From assembly GCF_003011965.1 (NCBI RefSeq), contig NZ_PXWG01000018.1:16052-80051 (forward strand): DNA of 64,000 nt, written 5' to 3'. Positions 35,212 through 43,461 of this stretch are shown here, piece by piece. Below the pieces are notes generated by a model. It was not told the origin of the DNA and ran no database searches. It saw only the letters and a program-made list of their open reading frames with translations. Source of the DNA: Streptosporangium nondiastaticum. Lineage in GTDB: Bacteria > Actinomycetota > Actinomycetes > Streptomycetales > Streptomycetaceae. The position numbers were made by a program, and so were the translations under genes. Each line of letters starts with the position of its first letter. The first letter of the stretch is position 1.

Positions 35212-35745
35212 GTGATCAAGAAAGTAGTGGCCACGACCGCACTCGTGGCTTCCGCGGCCGGCGTGTCGGCGACCCCCGCGATGGCCGTGGGGGACGGCCA
35301 GGACGTTGCGAACGCCAACGGTGCGGGCCAGATGTACGGAAACACCTGGACGGGCGGCTACATGAGCCCGCAGATGGGTCTGATCAACGGCTCGCTGAAC
35401 AAGCCGTGCATCGGCATCGGAAAGCTCGGCGCCCAGTCCCTGATCAGCGCGCTCAACGTGGGCCTCCAGGACATCCCGATCCTCTCCTCGCAGCAGCAGC
35501 AGTCCTGCACGGAGAACTCCACGATCAGCGACGGCGACGACCCGCTGTCGCACATCCTGGACGAGATCCCGATCATCTCGGGCAACGGGTCCTGGAACGA
35601 CCGCGACGAGCACCACGGCCACCACCATCACCACCACGGCGGCTTCGGTCACCACGACCGTGACCACGATCGTGATGACGACCACCGCGGCGGCCACGGC
35701 GACCACGACGACCACGACGACTGGCACCACGGGCACGGCCACTGA
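35212..35745 (+). CDS. Rodlin-like secreted protein with His/Asp-rich tail
   Basis: A 177-residue paralogue of the preceding protein: Sec signal to about residue 25 (AMA-VG), then QDVANANGAGQMYGNTWTGG, MGLINGSLNKPCIGIGKLG, QSCTENSTISDGDDPLSHIL. After the rodlin core (end near residue 128) there is a tail of about 50 residues composed almost only of His, Asp, Gly and Arg (HHHHHH, HHDRDHDRDDDH, HGDHDDHDDWHHGHGH). Such a tail should bind divalent metals such as zinc, nickel or copper. It is expected at the hyphal surface. Start GTG 35212. Confidence 0.85.
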   Translation: MIKKVVATTALVASAAGVSATPAMAVGDGQDVANANGAGQMYGNTWTGGYMSPQMGLINGSLNKPCIGIGKLGAQSLISALNVGLQDIPILSSQQQQSCTENSTISDGDDPLSHILDEIPIISGNGSWNDRDEHHGHHHHHHGGFGHHDRDHDRDDDHRGGHGDHDDHDDWHHGHGH

Positions 35746-35767
35746 CGGCGGTTCCCCGCGGATCCCA

Positions 35768-35807
35768 CGCACGGACGCCCCCGGTTTCCCCCGGGGGCGT
35801 CCGTGCG
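35768..35807. terminator. Strong bidirectional terminator
   Basis: CGCACGGACGCCCCCGG pairs perfectly with CCGGGGGCGTCCGTGCG around a 6-base loop, 22 bases after the second rodlin-like gene and before the convergent monooxygenase gene. Confidence 0.85.
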
Positions 35808-35838
35808 GGTGCCGGCGGTGCCGTGCAGGTGCCGGCGG

Positions 35839-37038
35839 TCAGCTCGCCCCCGCGTGGAGCCACGCCACCTTGTCGTACAGCTCGTCCGCCGTCAGGGAAC
35901 ACAGCATCCGGTTGCGGGCCCGGGCCGCCTCCCCCACCGGGTGGTACAGCTGCCTGCCCATCTCCCGCGCCACCAGCTGCGTCCGCGCCGTGCGCTCGCC
36001 GCGCGCCGCGTTGTACTTCTCCAGCCGCCGCTCCAGGGCCGGCTCGCCCGGCTCCGCGCCCCGCAGCAGCTCGCCCAGCAGCACCGCGTCCTCCAGCGCC
36101 ATGCAGGCGCCCTGCGCCGCGTACTGCAGCATCGGGTGCGCGGCGTCGCCCAGGAGCGTCACCCGGCCGTCCGTCCAGCCCGCCACCGGGTCGCGGTCGC
36201 ACAGCACCCACGCCCGCCAGCCCTTGCCGAGCTCCAGCAGCCGCCGCGCGGCGTGCCCCAGCTCCGGGAACTCGGCGACGACCGCCTCGGCGGGCACCGG
36301 CAGCCCCGCCACCGCCTCGGCGGCCGCGTCGTCGCGGGTCGCCGCCAGGTTCAGGCACTTGCCGCCCGCTATGGGGTAGTGCACGAAGTGCCATTTGGGG
36401 CCCGCCCACAGCGTCACGCTGTTCCAGCGCAGCTCCTCCGGCACCTGGTCCATGGGGATCACCGAGCGGTAGATGGTGTGCCCGGACACGCGCGGGTCGC
36501 CGTCGCCGACGAGCTGGCGGCGCACGGCCGAGCGGATGCCGTCCGCGCCGACCAGGACGTCGCCGCGGAAGGCGCGGCCGGTGCACGTGACGGCGGTGAC
36601 CCCGCCGGGGCCGCCGTCCGCACGCGCGGCCTGCTGCTCGTAGCGCACCACGTAGTGACCGCCGAGGAGGGTGACGGCGGGGTGGTCGCGGCAGGCGTCG
36701 AGCAGCGACTGGTAGAGGTCACCGCGGTGCACGACGGCGTACGGATTGCCGAAGCGCTCCCGGTAGGCGCCGGTCAGCGGCATGCGGGCGATCCGCTCGC
36801 CCGTCGTGCCGTCCATGAACTGCAGTTCGTCGATCAGCACGGCCCGCGCGCGGACCGCGGCACCCACGCCGAGGCTGTCGAGGGCATGGAAGGCGTTCGG
36901 ACCGAGCTGGATGCCGGCCCCGACCTCGCCGAAGACGTCGCTGCGCTCCAGCACGGTCGCCCGGTGACCCTGCCGGGCGACGGACAGGGCGGCCGCGAGG
37001 CCGCCGATCCCGCCGCCGGCAATAAGGATGTTGGCCAT
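35839..37038 (-). CDS. FAD-dependent aromatic monooxygenase
   Basis: A 399-residue class A flavoprotein monooxygenase: GxGxxG (AGGGIGGLAAALSVARQGH), the DG motif (VGADGIRSAVRRQLVG) and the GD motif (LLGDAAHPMLQYAAQGACMALEDA). The overall resemblance is to salicylate or 3-hydroxybenzoate 6-hydroxylases, which use NAD(P)H and O2 to hydroxylate a phenolic ring. It starts the minus-strand part of a tailoring-enzyme cluster; the SDR gene lies 99 bases upstream on the same strand. Confidence 0.9.
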   Translation of the reverse strand: MANILIAGGGIGGLAAALSVARQGHRATVLERSDVFGEVGAGIQLGPNAFHALDSLGVGAAVRARAVLIDELQFMDGTTGERIARMPLTGAYRERFGNPYAVVHRGDLYQSLLDACRDHPAVTLLGGHYVVRYEQQAARADGGPGGVTAVTCTGRAFRGDVLVGADGIRSAVRRQLVGDGDPRVSGHTIYRSVIPMDQVPEELRWNSVTLWAGPKWHFVHYPIAGGKCLNLAATRDDAAAEAVAGLPVPAEAVVAEFPELGHAARRLLELGKGWRAWVLCDRDPVAGWTDGRVTLLGDAAHPMLQYAAQGACMALEDAVLLGELLRGAEPGEPALERRLEKYNAARGERTARTQLVAREMGRQLYHPVGEAARARNRMLCSLTADELYDKVAWLHAGAS

Positions 37039-37137
37039 GTCGTCTCTCGCAGTCCTCTCGGTGACGCGGGGGCTTCGTGACGCAGGGGGCTTTCGGAGGG
37101 GGGGTGGAGGGGGCCTTCGGAGGGGCTTTCGGCGGGG

Positions 37138-37842
37138 TCAGACCGCGGTCTTGCGGTCCAGGACAAGGTCGTGGCCGACGACGTAGGACGCCTCGTCGGA
37201 GGCCAGCCACAGCACGGTGTCGGCGATCTCCTCGACCTTCGCGCCGCGGCCCAGCGGGCACGGGCTGATGGCGTTGATGCGGATGCCCTTGCCGATGTAC
37301 TCGCGCGCGGCGGTCTGGGTGAGCGTGCTCACCGCCGCCTTCGACGCGGCGTACGCACCGAGCCCCGGCAGCATGCCCTGGCTGCCGATGTTGCTGGCGG
37401 TGTTCACGATCACGCCGCCGCCATTGCGTTCCATGTGGGCGATCTCGTGCTTCATGGACAGCCAGACCCCGGTCAGGTTCGCGGCCAGGGTCTCGCCCCA
37501 CACGCTTTCGCAGATCTCCGCCACGGGCTGGTTGGGGCCGAGTTCGGTGACATTGTTGAAAGCGACGTCGATGCGGCCGTGCCGCTCGACGACGGCGGCC
37601 ACGATGGCCTCGGCGTCGGACGCCCCGCCGTCCTCGCCGTGCCGGGTCACGTCGGCAATTCCGCAACTGGCGTTGCCGCCCAGCGCCTTGATCTCCTCAA
37701 CGGTGTCGTGCAGCATTTCCGGGTGCCGGCCGGCGACCACGACCTCGGCCCCCTCGCGTGCGAAGGCGAAGGCGGCGGCGCGGCCGATCCCTTCTCCGCC
37801 CCCGGTGACCAGGACAACCTTGCCTGCGAATCGCTTGGACAT
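37138..37842 (-). CDS. Short-chain dehydrogenase/reductase lacking the substrate lid
   Basis: A 234-residue SDR: cofactor motif TGGGEGIGRA (near residue 12), NNV motif, catalytic Ser in NTASNIGSQG and YAASK for Tyr/Lys. After INAISPCP the sequence goes straight to LGRGAKVEEIADTVLWLASDEASYVVGHDLVLD. The usual loop of about 20-30 residues after the strand-6 PG motif, which closes over the substrate, is missing, and the PG itself reads PCP. The enzyme may be impaired or have an open site. Start ATG 37842 is supported by GGGGAGACG. Confidence 0.85.
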   Translation of the reverse strand: MSKRFAGKVVLVTGGGEGIGRAAAFAFAREGAEVVVAGRHPEMLHDTVEEIKALGGNASCGIADVTRHGEDGGASDAEAIVAAVVERHGRIDVAFNNVTELGPNQPVAEICESVWGETLAANLTGVWLSMKHEIAHMERNGGGVIVNTASNIGSQGMLPGLGAYAASKAAVSTLTQTAAREYIGKGIRINAISPCPLGRGAKVEEIADTVLWLASDEASYVVGHDLVLDRKTAV

Positions 37843-37934
37843 CGCGTCTCCCCTGTTTCCGTCGCGGCACCGCGGCCGAGTCAACTTCCCTCAGCATCAG
37901 GGGAATCGGGGCGGGGTGGGCGCATATGCCTTTG

Positions 37935-37976
37935 ACTTCGTCAGGTGCCTCCATAGGCGCTGCCATCTGACGAAGT
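37935..37976. promoter_or_regulatory. Inverted repeat between divergent SDR and AtaL-like genes
   Basis: ACTTCGTCAG (37935-37944) and CTGACGAAGT (37967-37976) are perfect 10-bp inverted copies separated by 22 bases that themselves contain GGTGCC/GGCGC half-symmetry. Location between two divergent genes of the tailoring cluster suggests an operator controlling both directions. Confidence 0.5.
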
Positions 37977-38101
37977 AGCGGGAAGAGCTTCGACCGGGGC
38001 GGGAAATGCGGCGAAGACTTCGACTGCAAGTGCATGTGCAAGTGCTGACCGGTTTCCGGCTCCCGGTTCCTGCCATTCCGCCGCTGCCCGCAGGAGAACG
38101 C

Positions 38102-38590
38102 ATGATCACGCTTTCGTGGACCCGTAAGGTCGATGACGCCGCCGACGCGCCGTGCACGACGCGCGAACGGCTGTGGCGCGTCCTGCTGCACAAGGCGGAG
38201 AATCCCGTCGGATACGTGCCGGCGATCACCGAGTGCCGGATCCTGGAGCGCTACGAGGACGGGTTCCTGCGCGAGGCCCGGCGCGGTTCGCTGCTGCTCG
38301 TCCAGCGCGTCACGCCGGACGAGGCGGCCGGGCGCATCACCTTCCGGCACGCGGACTCCTCCGACATCGCCGTGATCACCAACCAGATGGGCGAGGACGA
38401 ACAGGGCAACCTCACGCTCACCCTCAGCATCAGCCTCACCGAGGCGCCCTCGTCGGCCGTGCTCCGCGAGAACGCGTACCTCCACGAGCTGGACGCCGAC
38501 TTCGCCGCGACCCTCGACGCCATGACGACGGTGCTGCGGCAGCACGCGCTGCAGGGGCTCGGAGATGCCGGAGATGCCGGAGATGAGTGA
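38102..38590 (+). CDS. AtaL-like (DUF1857) SRPBCC protein
   Basis: A 162-residue protein beginning MITLSWTRKVDDAADAP, with a helix-grip fold pattern (RLWRVLLHKAENPVGYVPAITECRILERYEDGFLREAR). AtaL-like/DUF1857 proteins are found beside aromatic polyketide and other tailoring genes and have been linked to ligand binding or cyclisation; activity here is unknown. The C-terminal GDAGDAGDE is encoded by a short GGAGATGCC direct repeat that overlaps the start of the next gene by 26 bases. Confidence 0.8.
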   Translation: MITLSWTRKVDDAADAPCTTRERLWRVLLHKAENPVGYVPAITECRILERYEDGFLREARRGSLLLVQRVTPDEAAGRITFRHADSSDIAVITNQMGEDEQGNLTLTLSISLTEAPSSAVLRENAYLHELDADFAATLDAMTTVLRQHALQGLGDAGDAGDE

Positions 38591-40259
38591 CGGCGGGGCG
38601 CGGCGGCGGTACTCGCGGCGGCAGGTCGTCGCGGGGGCGGCGGCCGTGGGCGCGGGGACGGCGCTGGCGGGCCCGGTGGGGCGCGCGGCCGCCGACGGGG
38701 GCACGGGTACGGGTACAGGTACGGGTACTGGTGCGGGCGAGGGTGCACCGGGCGCCTTCGGGCCGCTCACCGTCCGCCCCTCCGACCGGCGCTACGCCGA
38801 CCTCTCCCGGGGCGCCAACCGCCGCTGGACCGGCACGCCCGACGCCGTACGCCTGGTGGGTTCGGCCGACCAGGTCGTCGCGGCCGTCCAGGAGGCGGTC
38901 GACACCGGCCGCAAGCCGGCCGTGCGCAGCGGAGGCCACTGCTACGAGGACTTCGTGACCTCGGACGACGTACGCCTCGTCATCGACACCAGCTTCTTGG
39001 ACAGGGTCGGCTACGACCCCGCCCGGCGCGCCTTCTTCATCGAGCCCGGCGCCCGGCTGGGGGACGCCTACCGCGCCCTGTACAAGGGCTGGGGCGTCAC
39101 CGTGCCCGGCGGCACGTGCCCCACGGTGGGCGCAGGCGGGCACATCGTGGGCGGCGGCTACGGCGCGCTGTCACGGCTGCACGGGCTCGTCGTGGACCAC
39201 CTGTACGGGGTCGAGGCCGTCGTCGTCGACGCGAACGGCACCGCGAGGAAGGTGGTCGCCACGCGGGAGGAGAACGACCCGCTGCGCGAGCTGCTGTGGG
39301 CGCACACGGGCGCGGGCGGCGGATCGCTCGGGGTCGTGACGCGGTACTGGATGCGCGCGCCGGGCGCGGGCGGGACCGATCCGGCGGGGCTGCTGCCGCA
39401 GCCGCCCTCCGAACTGCTGGTCTCCACGGTCTCGTGGCCGTGGGAGGGCATGACCGAGGCGGCGTTCTGCACGATCCTGCGGAACTACGGGCGGTGGTGC
39501 GAGCGCAACAGCGCGCCCGGATCCCCGTACGCGAGCCTGTTCAGCCAGCTGAAGCCGGCGCACCGGTCGGCCGGGTCGTTCTCCATGACGACGCAGATCG
39601 ACGCGTCGGTGCCGGACGCGGCCGGGCTGATGGACGCCTTCCTGGCCGAGGTCGGCCGGGGCGCGGGGATCGCCCACCGCGTGGACGACCGGCGCACCAT
39701 CCCCTGGCTGCACGCGACCACGTCCTGGCCGGGCTTCACCGCGCCCGACACCACGATGCGGTTCAAGGCCAAGTCCGCGTACATGCGGAAGGGCTTTCCG
39801 GAGGACCAGCTCAAGGCCTTCCACCGGCACCTGACCCGGGACGACTTCGCCGGGCCGATGTCGCTGGTGATGATCAGCGCGTACGGGGGGCGGATCAACG
39901 CGGTGTCCGCGGGGGACACCGCCGTGCCGCAGCGGGACTCCGTGATGAAGCTGCACTACGTGACCTTCTGGCAGGACGCGGCCGACGACGCGCGCCACCT
40001 CTCCTGGATCCGCGAGTTCTACCAGGACGTCTACGCGGCGTCCGGGGGCGTGCCGAGGCCGGGGGACGTGACGGACGGGTGCTTCGTCAACTACGCGGAC
40101 GCGGACCTGAACGAGGCGCGCTGGAACGGGTCCGGGGTGCCGTGGCACGAGCTGTATTTCAAGGGGAACTACCGCAGGCTGCAGGCGGCGAAGGCGCGGT
40201 GGGACCCGAGGGACGTGTTCCGGCACGGGCAGTCGGTACGGCTTCCGGGCCGGACCTGA
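38565..40259 (+). CDS. Tat-exported FAD-linked oxidoreductase (berberine-bridge type)
   Basis: A 564-residue protein with a twin-arginine signal (RRRYSRRQVVAGAAAVGAG, about 13-36), a Gly/Thr linker, an FAD-binding PCMH domain and a C-terminal BBE segment (CFVNYADADLN, WHELYFKGNYRRLQAAKARWDP). His125 (RSGGHCYEDF) and Cys185 (PGGTCPTVGAGGH) are placed for bicovalent FAD attachment, as in aclacinomycin oxidoreductase. It probably oxidises a sugar or aromatic alcohol outside the membrane. It overlaps the AtaL-like gene; Met codons at 38565, 38574 and 38583 are alternative starts, with AGGGG favouring the first. Confidence 0.9.
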   Translation: MPEMPEMSDGGARRRYSRRQVVAGAAAVGAGTALAGPVGRAAADGGTGTGTGTGTGAGEGAPGAFGPLTVRPSDRRYADLSRGANRRWTGTPDAVRLVGSADQVVAAVQEAVDTGRKPAVRSGGHCYEDFVTSDDVRLVIDTSFLDRVGYDPARRAFFIEPGARLGDAYRALYKGWGVTVPGGTCPTVGAGGHIVGGGYGALSRLHGLVVDHLYGVEAVVVDANGTARKVVATREENDPLRELLWAHTGAGGGSLGVVTRYWMRAPGAGGTDPAGLLPQPPSELLVSTVSWPWEGMTEAAFCTILRNYGRWCERNSAPGSPYASLFSQLKPAHRSAGSFSMTTQIDASVPDAAGLMDAFLAEVGRGAGIAHRVDDRRTIPWLHATTSWPGFTAPDTTMRFKAKSAYMRKGFPEDQLKAFHRHLTRDDFAGPMSLVMISAYGGRINAVSAGDTAVPQRDSVMKLHYVTFWQDAADDARHLSWIREFYQDVYAASGGVPRPGDVTDGCFVNYADADLNEARWNGSGVPWHELYFKGNYRRLQAAKARWDPRDVFRHGQSVRLPGRT

Positions 40260-40274
40260 GGAGAGTAGGCATAG

Positions 40275-41810
40275 ATGTCATCCGGTTTCGCACCGGCTCC
40301 GGGGGACGCGGCCGTGACCGCGGTCGCACGCACCGGACGCGGTTTCGCCCTGCTGGGCGCCGTGCAGGTCGTCCTGATCCTGGCCATCACGATGCTGTCG
40401 CCGGCGCTGCCGGCGATCCAGAGCGACCTCGGGCTGTCCGGGGCGCAGCTGACGCTGGTCAGCGCGGCGTACGGGCTGTCGTTCAGCGGCCTGCTGATGC
40501 TCGGCGGGCGGCTCGCGGACCTGCTCGGGCGGCGCCGGGCGCTGGTGGCCGGGGCCGCGGTCTTCGGCCTCGCGTCGGCCGCGGCGGGGCTCGGGCCCGG
40601 CTTCGCGTTCCTGCTCGGGGGCCGCTTCGTGCAGGGCGTCGGGGCGGCGCTCGCGGCGCCCGCGGCGATGTCCCTCGTCCGCTCCCTCTACCCCGACGAC
40701 GCACGGCACGCGCGGGCGCTCGCGGTCTGGGGCGGGCTGGCCGGGTTCGGGGCGACGGCGGGGATGCTGCTCTCCGGCACGGTCTCGACGTGGGTGTCGT
40801 GGCGATGGGCGTTCGTGGTGCCGGTGGTGGTGTCGCTGGCCGCGGTGGTCGCCGCGCGGCGGCTGCTGCCGGCGGGGCCCGCACCGGTGCGGGTGAAGCT
40901 CGACGTGCCCGGCGCGGTGCTGGTCACCGCCGGGCTGACCGTCATGAGTTACGGGCTCGTGCAGGCGGGCGAGCGGCCCTGGGGCGCGGGCGTCGTGTGG
41001 GGGCCGGTCGTGGCGGGCGTGCTGCTGCTGGCCGCGTTCGCGGTGGTCGAGCTGAAGGTGGCCGACCCGCTGGTGCCGCTCGGGTTCCTGGTGCGTCGGC
41101 ACCGGGCTACGGCGCTGTGGGCCGTCTTCATCGGCTCCGCCGGAATGTCCACGATCTTCTTCCTGCTGTCCCTGTACTTCCAGGAGGTGCGGGACGCGTC
41201 CCCGCTGCTCACGTCGGCGGCGTTCCTGCCGTTCAGCGCGGCCCAGGTCGTCACGGGCATGCTGGCCGGGCGGCTGATCGGGCGGTTCGGCGGGCGGGCG
41301 GTCATGGTGGGCGGGCTGGTGGTCGCGGCCGGCGGGCTCGTCCTGATCGGGCAGCTGGGTGCTGCCAGCCCGTACGCGGGAGCCATGCTCGCCGGCCTGA
41401 TCGTCTTCCCCGTCGGGATCGCGTGCGTGTTCTCCGGGTCGACGGTCGTCGCCCTGGAGGACGTCGAGGACTCACGGGCCGGGCTCGCCGGTGGCGTCGT
41501 CAACACGGCGATGGAGGTCGGCCCGACGGTCGGCCTGGCCATCCTCGTCTCCCTCGCTACGGCCCATGCGAGCGGTTTGCGGGACGGCGGAGAGGGGGTC
41601 GCCTCCGCGACGTCCGGCGGCTACGCCTTCGCTCTGCTGCTCGCGGCAGCGGCCTTCGCGGCGAGCGCGGTGGGCTCGGCGGTGGCCCTGCGGGGGCGGC
41701 GGCACGGGGCGCGGACTCCCGTGCCGGGTGCCTCGGAGGCTCGTCCGCCGGTCACGGTGGCGGTGGCGAACGGGGAGCGCGCGCCCCTCTCTCCGCCGCG
41801 ACGGCGATGA
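40275..41810 (+). CDS. MFS drug exporter (DHA2 family)
   Basis: A 511-residue transporter with about 14 membrane helices. Signature motifs: LGGRLADLLGRRRALV (motif A between TM2 and TM3) and FVQGVGAALAAPAAMSL (TM4 region). Proton-driven export of a lipophilic product or drug is expected. It starts 15 bases after the oxidase stop, so the two are co-transcribed. Its last residues (NGERAPLSPPRRR) are encoded by the first copy of a tandem intergenic repeat, which also supplies the stop codon. Confidence 0.92.
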   Translation: MSSGFAPAPGDAAVTAVARTGRGFALLGAVQVVLILAITMLSPALPAIQSDLGLSGAQLTLVSAAYGLSFSGLLMLGGRLADLLGRRRALVAGAAVFGLASAAAGLGPGFAFLLGGRFVQGVGAALAAPAAMSLVRSLYPDDARHARALAVWGGLAGFGATAGMLLSGTVSTWVSWRWAFVVPVVVSLAAVVAARRLLPAGPAPVRVKLDVPGAVLVTAGLTVMSYGLVQAGERPWGAGVVWGPVVAGVLLLAAFAVVELKVADPLVPLGFLVRRHRATALWAVFIGSAGMSTIFFLLSLYFQEVRDASPLLTSAAFLPFSAAQVVTGMLAGRLIGRFGGRAVMVGGLVVAAGGLVLIGQLGAASPYAGAMLAGLIVFPVGIACVFSGSTVVALEDVEDSRAGLAGGVVNTAMEVGPTVGLAILVSLATAHASGLRDGGEGVASATSGGYAFALLLAAAAFAASAVGSAVALRGRRHGARTPVPGASEARPPVTVAVANGERAPLSPPRRR

Positions 41811-42250
41811 GCCACGGCGGTGGCGTCCGGCGGTGCCGAACGGGCTTCGGCTCGTGGGGCACCGCCGGTCTTCGCCGTAGGGGTGGCGCGCCGTTGCGGC
41901 GGACCAGGGACGAAGGGGGCACGCCCCCTTCTTTCCGCCGCGGCGGCGATCAGCCACCGCGGCGGCATTCGGCGGTGCCGAACCGGCCTGGGCGGCGTAC
42001 GGCACTGCCGGTCTCCTGCGTCGTGGTGGCGCGCCGTTGCGGCGGGTGCTTGTTGCGCGGCAACGGTCCGGCGGACGAGGGCTGAAGGGGGCGTGCCCCC
42101 TTCTTTCCGCCGCGGCGGTGATCAGCCACCGCGGCGGGGTCCGGCGGTGCCGAACCGGCCTGGGCGGCGTACGGCACCGCCGGTCTTCGCCGTCGTGGTG
42201 GCGCGCCGCCGCGGCGGGGGTTTGTTGCGCGGCAACGGCAATGCCGAGCG
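41768..42250 (+). repeat. Three tandem copies of a roughly 170-bp structured intergenic repeat
   Basis: Copies 41768-41909, 41910-42081 and 42082-42250. Each contains, in order, an AAGGGGGC-rich hairpin (AAGGGGGCACGCCCCCTT), a CCGCCGCGGCGG/CCGCGGCGG hairpin with GATCAGCCAC in its loop, a GGCGGTGCCG...CGGCACCGCC stem, and a CGTGGTGGCGCGCCG block. A weaker fourth start follows to about 42370. Related DNA lies at 9550-9660 and 32360-32600, also after gene ends. The rest of the gene-free stretch to 42388 holds nothing else that I can support. Confidence 0.85.
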
Positions 42251-42388
42251 GACGGCTCACGGGCTGACCGTTGAAGGAGGCTTGCCCCGCACCGAACCGT
42301 TGCCGCCACGGCGCAGCCGCCCGCGCGGCAACGAGCGCCGTCGCGGCAGGAACTGCCCCGCAACGGCGCTCGAAGCGCAGACGTGCTG

Positions 42389-43162
42389 TCAGACACCCAG
42401 CGCCGCACCCCCGTCCACCGTCAGGTCATGCATCGTGATGTGGGACGCCGCGTCCGAGAGGAGGAACACCACCGCCTGGGCGACATTCTCCGGACGGGCC
42501 AGTTTCCGTAGCGGAATGCCGACGCGGAACGAACTCGCAACCCCTTCGATCGACGCCTTCCGCGCCGCGGCCTCGTCCTTCCACATATCGCTGAGCATCG
42601 GCGTCTCCGTGGACCCCGGCGCCACCAGATTGCACCGGATCCCGTATTTGGCGACCTCCAGCCCCAGGCACTTGGTGAACATCGTGGCGGCCGCCTTCGA
42701 CGCCGAATAGGCCGCCATCTCCACGCGCGCCGTGCCGGCGGCGTTGGAGGCGACCGTCACCACGGCTCCACTGCCCCGCGGCACCATGCGGTTGACGACC
42801 GCGCGGGAGACGAAGAAGACCCCGCTGGTGTTGACGGCGAAGGTGAACTTCCAGTCCTCGTCCGTCAGCCGGCGCGCTTCGGAGAGCCGTAGCACGCCGG
42901 CCGCGTTGACCAGGTAGTCCAGCGGCCCGAGCGCCCGCTCGACCGCGTCGACGAAGGACTCCACCTCCGGGCTGGAGGTGACGTCCCCGGGGAACGCCGC
43001 CACGGGCAGCCCGTCCGCGGTGAATTTCTCGACGGAGGCCCGCAGCCGGGTCTCGTCCTTGTCGACCGCTGCGACGGTGACACCCCTTTCGGCGAGCGTC
43101 CGGACGACCGATTCCCCTATTCCGCCTGCCGCCCCGGTGACGAGAGCGACTTTTCCTTCCAT
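42389..43162 (-). CDS. SDR resembling 2,3-dihydro-2,3-dihydroxybenzoate dehydrogenase
   Basis: A 257-residue SDR with TGAAGGIGESV cofactor motif, catalytic Ser in TVASNAAGTARVEMAAYSASKAA and Tyr/Lys in YSASK. The C-terminus (ASHITMHDLTVDGGAALGV) and overall spacing are close to EntA/DhbA enzymes, which make 2,3-dihydroxybenzoate for catecholate siderophores. No entB/entC-like genes are visible, so a related alcohol oxidation in the tailoring cluster is as likely. ATG 43162 has GGAGG seven bases upstream. Confidence 0.85.
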   Translation of the reverse strand: MEGKVALVTGAAGGIGESVVRTLAERGVTVAAVDKDETRLRASVEKFTADGLPVAAFPGDVTSSPEVESFVDAVERALGPLDYLVNAAGVLRLSEARRLTDEDWKFTFAVNTSGVFFVSRAVVNRMVPRGSGAVVTVASNAAGTARVEMAAYSASKAAATMFTKCLGLEVAKYGIRCNLVAPGSTETPMLSDMWKDEAAARKASIEGVASSFRVGIPLRKLARPENVAQAVVFLLSDAASHITMHDLTVDGGAALGV

Positions 43163-43461
43163 CTGTAAACCTCCATACGCGGGAGTTCATGGCACGTCCG
43201 TGAACAATTTTCAGCAAAACCGGATGGCAGGTGAAGCGGGGTTTTCTCAATCCGTCAGGTGAGCGAATAGGAAACGAAGAAGACCCCGTGCGCCGAACCC
43301 GGCCGGACGGCCACCGCGCAGCCCTTGAGTGGCTCACGAACGGCCCACGAACGGCCCACGTACGGCTCCCGAGTGGCCCACGAGCGGCTTCCGAGTGGCC
43401 CATGATCCCGGCCGGAAAATGGACCATGGGACCGGACACTGAACGCACTAGGTTGATCGGC

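Noticed and set aside
39116..42085. A 989-codon open frame across the oxidase and MFS genes
   Set aside because: It is a frame shadow rich in Arg/Gly/Ala; the two overlapping genes have signature motifs and good starts.
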